Source: Bacteroidales bacterium (lineage in GTDB: Bacteria; Bacteroidota; Bacteroidia; Bacteroidales; BM520). Taken from it: 9,833 nucleotides of DNA. This document shows, piece after piece, positions 1 through 6,588 of the stretch (positions within the stretch are counted from its first letter, which is position 1; each line of letters opens with the position of its first letter). The stretch covers positions 1 to 9,833 of the forward strand of contig JALNXP010000074.1 in the NCBI GenBank assembly GCA_023230285.1, read 5' to 3'. The notes beneath the pieces were generated by a model, which saw only the letters and a program-made list of their open reading frames with translations, was not told where the DNA came from and searched no databases. The translations under genes and the position numbers were made by a program.

Positions 1-208
1 ATAAACATTTTGATTATAAACACTTTAAAATCAAATGCAACTAATGCAAATTTGACATAATATCAAAAATTACACCTTTAAATCTATATTTCTCAACTCT
101 TTATTGTATTTTCGCAATGCTACTTGAATCTACCCGTAAGAAAAATATATTTGGAAAAAACAACTTATAACAAAATATCAATTACCTTTGTAGTTAAATA
201 TTTTAATT
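1..208. other. AT-rich noncoding leader upstream of the GH13 gene
   Basis: No open frame of useful length crosses this stretch. It holds small sequence patterns only: ATAAACA at 1-7 and again at 16-22, AATGCAA at 34-40 and again at 43-49, and a short inverted repeat TTTGA/TCAAA at 51-55 and 63-67. A TTTG at 51-54 followed 18 bases later by CACCTTTA (73-80) resembles a degraded Bacteroidota promoter. The better -7 candidate lies nearer the gene at 183-190. No hairpin followed by a T-run is seen that could terminate an upstream gene. Confidence 0.5.
183..190 (+). promoter_or_regulatory. Candidate Bacteroidota promoter -7 box for the GH13 gene
   Basis: TACCTTTG matches the TAnnTTTG -7 consensus of the primary sigma factor of Bacteroidota and ends 18 bases before the ATG at 209. 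No convincing -33 TTTG lies 19-21 bases upstream; the nearest TTTG is at 150-153, about 29 bases away, which is too far. If the box is used, the 5' leader would be only about a dozen bases and AU-rich, with no Shine-Dalgarno sequence, which is usual in this phylum. Confidence 0.35.
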
Positions 209-1861
209 ATGGATACACTTTTTGATATAATGTCATCAGCGTGGAAAAAACTTTATCCCGATGAAGAAACATCTAAACTTCAGCAGTTTATAAAAGAAAT
301 AGAAGAATATAAAGCACATCTGAATATAACAGCCAACGAGCCTTTATGGTATAAAAAAACTGTTGTATATTCTTTGTATGTCGATTTATTTAACAAAGAT
401 TTTTTTGGATTGGAAGACAAACTCGATTATCTGCAATCTCTCGGCATCAACTGTATATGGCTGCTGCCGGTACTTGATTCACCGATGAAAGATGCCGGCT
501 TCGATGTAAGAAACTATCAACTAATTCGTAAATCTCTGTTCGGGCTGCCTGAAACAGCTGCCGATGAAGAAGCAGAACGGCTGTTTGCAAATTTTTTGGA
601 TAAAGCTCATAAGAGAAATATCAAAATAATCTTTGACATCGCACTAAACCACTGCTCTAACGAAAATCAATGGTTCGTAAAATCCAAAGATGATAAATCA
701 AGTCCGTATCGCAATTATTTTATCTGGAACAAAGACGATAAAAAATATTCACAAGCACGACTGATTTTCAAAGGTATGTGTCCAAGCAACTGGGAAAAAT
801 ATAATGACGAATATTATTTCCACAGATTCTTTGAATTTCAACCGGATTTTAACTACAAAAACCCTGATGTTTTATTACAAATGGTCAGGATAATTCTATA
901 TTGGTTGAAATTAGGTATTGACGGTTTCCGCGCAGATGCAATTCCATATCTTTGGAAAGAAGACAATACAAATTGTGAAAATCTTGAAGGTACTCATACC
1001 ATTTTAAAATTTATAAAAGCAGTTTTAGACTACGTCAAACCAAATACGCTACTACTTGCCGAAGCTTGTCAGCCACCGAAAGAAGTCGTAAAATATTTTG
1101 GTAAAGCTGATGAATGTAACGCCGGCTATCATTTCCCGCTTATGCCGATGATATATAAAGCTATCGCCATGCAAAGCCGAATGCCGATAATCAATATTCT
1201 CGATAAAAACACAACTCCCGAAATAAGTACTGACAGTCAGTGGTTTATGTTTCTAAGATGCCATGACGAATTAAGCCTTGAACTTGTTTATGTCAGCGAG
1301 GAAGACAGAAAATACATTCACGATAACTATTGTCACAAACCTGAATGGGATTTTAGATTGGGCGAAGGTATATCTGCACGACTAAGCGAACTCATGCAAT
1401 TTGATTATGAAAAAGAACTGTTAGCTTATTCTGTCATGCTTACCCTACCCGGAACTCCTATTATTTATTATGGTGATGAGTTTGGGAAAGCTAATGACTA
1501 TGATTATTACAAAGAACAAGTCAAATTTACAGGTAAAGATGATACCCGATTTTTGGTTCGCGGAAAAATCGACTGGAAAAACACAGAACAACAACTCTCT
1601 AATTCTAAATCATTTAATAACAAGTTGTTCAATGGATTAAAAGAAATGTTGAACAGAAGAAATCAACTTGACGTTTTTGGAACGGGTACAATAGAATGGG
1701 TAAACACAAACAATAATGCAATATTATCATATTACAGAACATCTAACGGGCGTAAGGTGTTGATAATAAACAACTTATCAGATAAAGAGCAAAATATTGA
1801 CATTGAAAATGTTGGCAACATATCTTTAAGCAGATACGCATTTCAATGGATTATTATTTAG
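209..1861 (+). CDS. GH13 alpha-glucosidase/transglucosidase, trehalose synthase-like
   Basis: A 550-residue enzyme of glycoside hydrolase family 13 with no signal peptide, so probably cytoplasmic. All four conserved GH13 regions are present: region I D143-x3-N147-H148, region II GIDGFRADA with nucleophile D243, region III LAEA with acid/base E285, and region IV HDEL with D353. The segments NCENLEGTH (255-263), DECNAGYHFPLMP (301-313) and TLPGTPIIYYGDE (412-424) closely follow trehalose synthase (TreS), which interconverts maltose and trehalose. A non-catalytic N-terminal stretch of about 45 residues precedes the barrel, and a short beta domain (about 490-550) closes the protein. Two departures from TreS are seen. 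The residue before H352-D353 is Cys where Asn is usual. The RTPMQW-type segment after the GDE motif is absent, with DDTRFLVRGKIDW at 444-456 instead. GH13 hydrolase or transglucosidase activity is near certain; maltose/trehalose isomerisation is inference. The ATG at 209 fits the -7 box just upstream. The next gene starts 15 bases after the stop. Confidence 0.93.
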   Translation: MDTLFDIMSSAWKKLYPDEETSKLQQFIKEIEEYKAHLNITANEPLWYKKTVVYSLYVDLFNKDFFGLEDKLDYLQSLGINCIWLLPVLDSPMKDAGFDVRNYQLIRKSLFGLPETAADEEAERLFANFLDKAHKRNIKIIFDIALNHCSNENQWFVKSKDDKSSPYRNYFIWNKDDKKYSQARLIFKGMCPSNWEKYNDEYYFHRFFEFQPDFNYKNPDVLLQMVRIILYWLKLGIDGFRADAIPYLWKEDNTNCENLEGTHTILKFIKAVLDYVKPNTLLLAEACQPPKEVVKYFGKADECNAGYHFPLMPMIYKAIAMQSRMPIINILDKNTTPEISTDSQWFMFLRCHDELSLELVYVSEEDRKYIHDNYCHKPEWDFRLGEGISARLSELMQFDYEKELLAYSVMLTLPGTPIIYYGDEFGKANDYDYYKEQVKFTGKDDTRFLVRGKIDWKNTEQQLSNSKSFNNKLFNGLKEMLNRRNQLDVFGTGTIEWVNTNNNAILSYYRTSNGRKVLIINNLSDKEQNIDIENVGNISLSRYAFQWIII

Positions 1862-1876
1862 CGATAAATAATTTTA

Positions 1877-4099
1877 ATGAGGAAGTCATCAATTATATCA
1901 ACAATTATCATTTTCACGCTGCTGATAATGTCGTGGACTAAATGTGCCGGACAGGAAACTGAAGTTCGTCCGCGTATAGGCTTGGTTTTGTCCGGCGGCG
2001 GCGCAAGAGGTATCGCTCACATCGGAGTTTTGCAGGTACTCGAAGAAAAAGGTATCCCCATCGATTATATTGGTGGTACTTCTATGGGCTGTTTAATTGG
2101 CAGTTTATACGCCGCAGGCTACTCTGCCGACAACATTGCAGAAATTATAGCGGCAGAAAGTTTTCGTGATTTACTGAAAGACAACCTTCCACGCAATTAT
2201 GTAACTTATGAAGAACGACATGATTTCGGCAACTATCTGCTCGGCGTTTCTTTTGATAAAAAATACAGACCCGATATTCCCATAGGTGTTGTTAAAGGAC
2301 AAAATTTGATGATGGGCTTGAATTATTATCTGTGGAATGTTCTGGATTGCTCTGATTTTAGAAATTTGCCTACGCCATTTTTTTGTGTCGCAGCAAACAT
2401 ATCCAAAGGCAGAGACACCATAATAGAAAGCGGCGACCTGCCAATGGCTGTGCGTGCTTCGATATCTGTTCCCGGAGTCTTCGCACCGGTTATAATAAAC
2501 AACGACGTAATTATTGATGGCGGCTTTTATAATAATTTTCCTACAAAAGAAATGAAAAGTAAAAATGTAGACCTAATCATCGGCGTAAATGTAGGCTACA
2601 AAAACATGGAAACAGAAAATATAAAATCTGTTTTTAATATGGCAGGACAACTATTGTGGATAAACAATATTGAAGCAAATATTGAAGCTCAAAAATTATG
2701 TGACGTTTTAATTGAACCAAAAGTCATGGACGAATATAGTGGAAGCTCTTTCAATAAAATAGCCGACATAATTCGGTTAGGCAGAGAAGCCGCTTTAGAA
2801 CATGAAAAACAATTAGACTCCATTGCAGATTATTTTAAGTATATGGGAGTAAATCCGAAAATCAGACAAATGCCAATCAATAAAAAAATTGCCATAGATT
2901 CTATCCGGATTAATGGACTGAAAAACACTTCAAAAGAATATTTTGAGGGTAATATGATGATTGCAGCAAACGACAGTGTTCTTCCTAAAGAAGTCAATGA
3001 CGGAATAAAAAGAGCTTATGGCACATTAAACTATGAATCAATATTTTATAAAATAAATAAAACAGATAAAGCTACAATATTAGCAATAGATTTAAAAGAA
3101 AAAGAACCTGTTTATATGCAATTTGGAGCCGGCTATAATGCACATTCAATGTTGTTTATGAAGTTCAAGGCAACAGTGCGTAATCCTTTATTCAAATCAT
3201 CAAAATTAAGTGTTGATGCTTTAATAAGCAAAGACCCTGAGCTGAGTCTGAGTTATGCGTATTTTCTAAACAAAAGATTATTTCAAAAGAAAGTCAACAT
3301 ATTTCCCACAATAGGATTAAACTTATCTGCAACATCTATACATACTTACAGTTACAACGACATCGGGCGAAGAACAGCCGAAAGAATTGTGACAGAAGAG
3401 ATAATAGGAGCATTTTTTAGAATGTATCACACGAACAACAACGTAGGAATAAATGTTTTTCAGCAGCGTTCATGGATACGTCCTTTAGGACGCAACATGA
3501 TAGATTTTTTATCTCCTGATGAAATGATGTATAATATTAATCTTAATTGGGGACGAGATAATTTAGATGACTCGAATTACCCTACATGCGGGAGTAAATT
3601 ATTTATCAATGAAGAACTTAGCATACCGCTTTATAAATATAACATGTCCACTAATTTAAGTACTTTCGGCTATTTTACAAGCGTTTTTGATTTAGGGCGT
3701 AACGTATATTTCAGCCCTTCTGTTTATGTTGGTTTAAACAGTTCCGATACGCTTTTTTACTCCCAACAAATTTTTGTTGGTGGCAGTCAAACTTATAACT
3801 ACCTGAGAACCATTCCATTTGCCGGTTACGAATTTAGTGAAATACGCACAAACAATGCAGTGACAATACAAGCAAATTTTAGATGGCATGTTGCAAAAAA
3901 TCACCATTTGTTGTTTAAATCAAATTTCGGAATTACCGCCGAGAGTTTAATATATTATAATGATTATAAATATGTAAGCGGTGTCGGTGTCGGTTATAGT
4001 TTCAACAGCTTTATAGGTCCGTTAGAAATAATAGTATCGAATGCTTTATTTGACAGATTTCGTCCTAAAATATGGATAAACATAGGGTATCAATTTTAA
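1877..4099 (+). CDS. Patatin-like phospholipase with POTRA and outer-membrane beta-barrel (copy 1)
   Basis: A 740-residue exported protein. Residues 1-25 are a signal peptide with a hydrophobic core, probably cleaved near Ala24/Gly25 before Gln26. Residues 33-310 are a patatin (RssA-like) domain: the oxyanion-hole loop GGGARG at 40-45, the nucleophile elbow GTSMG at 67-71 with Ser69, and DGG at 214-216 with Asp214 completing the Ser-Asp dyad. Residues about 336-409 read as one POTRA domain. From 410 to the end there are alternating amphipathic strands typical of a 16-strand Omp85-type barrel, including FVGG at 633-636 and GPLEIIVSNALF near 714-725, and the last residue is an aromatic Phe as in a beta-signal. 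The overall plan matches PlpD-type (type Vd) proteins and the Bacteroidota patatin-barrel family. Expected role: hydrolysis of phospholipids or other acyl esters, with the patatin domain on the periplasmic side or carried across the outer membrane. Substrate and topology are not readable here. The 15-base spacing to the GH13 gene suggests co-transcription. Confidence 0.93.
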   Translation: MRKSSIISTIIIFTLLIMSWTKCAGQETEVRPRIGLVLSGGGARGIAHIGVLQVLEEKGIPIDYIGGTSMGCLIGSLYAAGYSADNIAEIIAAESFRDLLKDNLPRNYVTYEERHDFGNYLLGVSFDKKYRPDIPIGVVKGQNLMMGLNYYLWNVLDCSDFRNLPTPFFCVAANISKGRDTIIESGDLPMAVRASISVPGVFAPVIINNDVIIDGGFYNNFPTKEMKSKNVDLIIGVNVGYKNMETENIKSVFNMAGQLLWINNIEANIEAQKLCDVLIEPKVMDEYSGSSFNKIADIIRLGREAALEHEKQLDSIADYFKYMGVNPKIRQMPINKKIAIDSIRINGLKNTSKEYFEGNMMIAANDSVLPKEVNDGIKRAYGTLNYESIFYKINKTDKATILAIDLKEKEPVYMQFGAGYNAHSMLFMKFKATVRNPLFKSSKLSVDALISKDPELSLSYAYFLNKRLFQKKVNIFPTIGLNLSATSIHTYSYNDIGRRTAERIVTEEIIGAFFRMYHTNNNVGINVFQQRSWIRPLGRNMIDFLSPDEMMYNINLNWGRDNLDDSNYPTCGSKLFINEELSIPLYKYNMSTNLSTFGYFTSVFDLGRNVYFSPSVYVGLNSSDTLFYSQQIFVGGSQTYNYLRTIPFAGYEFSEIRTNNAVTIQANFRWHVAKNHHLLFKSNFGITAESLIYYNDYKYVSGVGVGYSFNSFIGPLEIIVSNALFDRFRPKIWINIGYQF

Positions 4100-4106
4100 T
4101 TATATC

Positions 4107-4168
4107 CACAATATTATTAATTGCAAAACGTTAATTTAATTAAAATATATATTAGATAATATTTTGTG
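4107..4168 (+). repeat. Imperfect AT-rich inverted repeat between the two patatin genes
   Basis: CACAATATTAT at 4107-4117 is mirrored by ATAATATTTTGTG at 4156-4168 with a two-base bulge, and a 10-base palindrome TTTAATTAAA sits between them at 4135-4144. The arms fill most of the 75-base gap. There is no G/C-rich stem and no T-run, so it is not a convincing terminator. It could fold weakly in RNA or be chance in such AT-rich DNA. No clear promoter is seen in the gap, which is compatible with read-through from the upstream patatin gene. Confidence 0.22.
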
Positions 4169-4174
4169 TAAAGT

Positions 4175-6463
4175 ATGAAAAAATTTATAGGGTTATTCTT
4201 ATTCTTCTTGTTTTTATGTTTTGGCAGTTACAGTCAGTCTGTCGGGCTTGTACTTAGCGGCGGCGGTGCCAAGGGTATGGCTCATATTGGGGTTATCAAA
4301 GCATTGGAAGAAAACAACATTCCTATAGATTATGTTGCCGGAACATCAGCAGGGGCAATAGTTGCAGCACTTTATGCCTCCGGCTACAGCGTTGAAGAGA
4401 TGACATATATTTTTACAAGCGGAGCCATGGATTCATATTTAGCTTCTACGCCGGACAGAAATAAAGGCTACCTTTACAAAGAAAATAGACAAAATTCTAA
4501 ACTTTATACCTTCAAAATAAATGTAGACTCTTCATTAATCCATACAAAATTTTTACCTACATACATAATCGCACCACACTCACTCGACTACGGCTTCATG
4601 GAATTTTTTGCTCAGGCAAATACAGTTTGTGACGGCAACTTCGACAACTTGATGGTGCCTTTCCGCTGTGTAGCTTCTTCAATTAATGATAATGACGAAT
4701 ACGTCATGAGAAAAGGTGATTTGAGTACAGCGGTAAGAGCTTCCATGACATTCCCTTTCTTCTTCAATCCAATCTATATGGACGAAAAAGTGCTGATGGA
4801 CGGTGGAATGTACAACAATTTTCCTGTTAATGTGATGCAGGAAGATTTTAATCCGGATATTATCATTGGTTGTTCGGTCGCTTCAAATTACGCTGAACCC
4901 CAAGAAGATAACATTATCTCTGTATTGCAAAATATCTTTATGACCGATACGGATTTTTCGATGCCCGAAAACGGTGTTTTGATTAAGCCAAATGTTATTG
5001 GAATAGTAAGTTTATTGGATTTCAGCAAAACACCTGAACTAATAGACAGCGGTTATTACGCTTGCACACGGCAGATGGAATTAATCAAAACAAAAGTAAC
5101 AAGGCAGGAAAGTCAGGAAGAACTAAGAGCAAAGAGAGAGAGCTTCAATCAAAAGAAAAAACCGTTGTTTTTTAAAGACATTTATGCACTGAATGTTACA
5201 AAATCACAATTCCAATATATAGACAAATTGATGACCGGAAATAAATATTTTGTTTCTTCGAAAGAATTACACGAAAAATACGACATTTTAGTTTCAGACG
5301 ACAAGATTATATCTGCCTTCCCTACCGCAACATATAATAAAGCCACGAGTTTTTACGACATGAAACTCAATATAAAAAAAGATTATAATCTTGAAGCCGA
5401 AATTGGTGGTAATCTTGCATGGGACAACAGTGGACAACTTTACGTAAATGGCAGATATAAATATTTTGGCAGATTTGCATTGGATGCCAATTTAGGCGGA
5501 TATCTCGGAAGATTTTATAAGTCTGTCAGCATAAACGGCAAAATAGATTATCCCGGAAAACAGTTGTTTTATGGTATCATAGATGCAACTATAAATCAAA
5601 AAAAATATTTTGCAACATCAACTAACTTTTATTCTGATGTGTCTCCATCATATTTAATTCAAAATGAGCGACATATCCTTGTTCAAACCGGCATGTCCAC
5701 AGCCAAAAGGTCGGTGGCTTATCTGAAATTTGCAGTATTTAAAAACACCGATATTTTTTACAACACAAATTATTTTTCAGTCAACGACACGGCAGATTAT
5801 ACAATTTTTAATGGGTTGACAGCAGGAATAAACTATACTAAAAATACGTTTAACAAATATATTTATCCAGACGCGGGTTATTTACTAAAATTGGATGTTG
5901 ATTTTGTTCACGGCAAAGAAAAATACTATCCGGGAACTACATCTCTTAATTCCAATTATTTGGAACAAAAACATAATTGGTTCAGAGTATCAGCAATATA
6001 TCAACATTATTTTCTTTCAATAAAATACTATTCTATAGGATTATCCGGCAATTTTGTCTTTTCAAATCAAAAGCCGTGGTCAAATTATATGTCTTCTTTG
6101 CTTCATGCAAACAGTTTTGAGCCGTTTCAGAACTGCATAACGAGATTTTTGCCGGAATATAGAGCATACAGCTATTCGGCTTTAGGTCTCAAATCAATGA
6201 TAAAATTACCATATAATTTTTTAATAACTATGGAAGGATATGCTTTTGCGCCCATCAACGAATTATACGAGACTGAAAATCAGCATGTTGCAACCGAAAA
6301 GATGTTTAAAAACGTTTATTATTTAGGTTCTTTGGGCTTAGTATTCAATAATATTCTGATTCCGGTAAGTTTAAATTTTAATTTATACGATAATAAAGAA
6401 ACTCCATTTACAATTTCATGCAGCATAGGATATATGTTTTTCAACAGATATGCTTTAGAATAA
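4175..6463 (+). CDS. Patatin-like phospholipase with POTRA-like segment and outer-membrane beta-barrel (copy 2)
   Basis: A 762-residue exported protein with the same domain order as its neighbour but a divergent sequence. Residues 1-20 form a signal peptide ending SYS before Gln21; the Cys at 15 is not in a lipobox. The patatin domain spans about 22-310: oxyanion loop GGGAKG at 29-34, nucleophile elbow GTSAG at 56-60 with Ser58, and DGG at 209-211 with Asp209. A charged, probably helical linker (about 305-329, rich in Lys, Glu, Gln and Arg) leads into a POTRA-like region (about 330-400), then a Tyr/Phe/Asn-rich barrel from about 405. The final strand reads FTISCSIGYMFF and is followed by six residues (NRYALE), so the chain does not end on an aromatic residue. 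Likely role is outer-membrane lipid or acyl-ester hydrolysis; the substrate is unknown. The start is fixed by the signal peptide. Similarity to the upstream gene is strongest around the catalytic motifs and poor in the barrel, indicating an old duplication or separate acquisition. Confidence 0.93.
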   Translation: MKKFIGLFLFFLFLCFGSYSQSVGLVLSGGGAKGMAHIGVIKALEENNIPIDYVAGTSAGAIVAALYASGYSVEEMTYIFTSGAMDSYLASTPDRNKGYLYKENRQNSKLYTFKINVDSSLIHTKFLPTYIIAPHSLDYGFMEFFAQANTVCDGNFDNLMVPFRCVASSINDNDEYVMRKGDLSTAVRASMTFPFFFNPIYMDEKVLMDGGMYNNFPVNVMQEDFNPDIIIGCSVASNYAEPQEDNIISVLQNIFMTDTDFSMPENGVLIKPNVIGIVSLLDFSKTPELIDSGYYACTRQMELIKTKVTRQESQEELRAKRESFNQKKKPLFFKDIYALNVTKSQFQYIDKLMTGNKYFVSSKELHEKYDILVSDDKIISAFPTATYNKATSFYDMKLNIKKDYNLEAEIGGNLAWDNSGQLYVNGRYKYFGRFALDANLGGYLGRFYKSVSINGKIDYPGKQLFYGIIDATINQKKYFATSTNFYSDVSPSYLIQNERHILVQTGMSTAKRSVAYLKFAVFKNTDIFYNTNYFSVNDTADYTIFNGLTAGINYTKNTFNKYIYPDAGYLLKLDVDFVHGKEKYYPGTTSLNSNYLEQKHNWFRVSAIYQHYFLSIKYYSIGLSGNFVFSNQKPWSNYMSSLLHANSFEPFQNCITRFLPEYRAYSYSALGLKSMIKLPYNFLITMEGYAFAPINELYETENQHVATEKMFKNVYYLGSLGLVFNNILIPVSLNFNLYDNKETPFTISCSIGYMFFNRYALE

Positions 6464-6588
6464 TTTTTTTATTTTTTTCCATAAAAAACATTCTTATATA
6501 GAAAAAAGTATTACCTTGAAGATTGAAAGATTTTATATAAAAACTGTATAACTTAATTATTATTAATAACTTTTTAAATCTACTTAAC
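6464..6588. other. AT-rich gap before the T9SS-secreted protein gene
   Basis: This gap of 125 bases contains almost only A and T. TTTTTTAT at 6465-6472 and ATAAAAAA at 6481-6488 form an 8-base AT-only inverted repeat just after the stop of the patatin gene. It could help end transcription but has no G/C core. TACCTTG at 6512-6518 resembles a -7 box one T short of TAnnTTTG, with no good -33 element. A promoter for the downstream gene is expected here because that gene differs strongly in codon use and has its own terminator, but I cannot place it firmly. Confidence 0.35.

Noticed and set aside
1..67. Short direct repeats (ATAAACA, AATGCAA) and a TTTGA/TCAAA inverted repeat, considered as an operator or CRISPR remnant
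   Set aside because: The units are only 5-7 bases, irregularly spaced and AT-rich, which is expected by chance here. No cas gene or regular spacer pattern is present.
6465..6488. AT-only inverted repeat after the second patatin gene, considered as an intrinsic terminator
   Set aside because: The 8-base stem has no G or C and would be very unstable; kept only as a remark in the gap entry.
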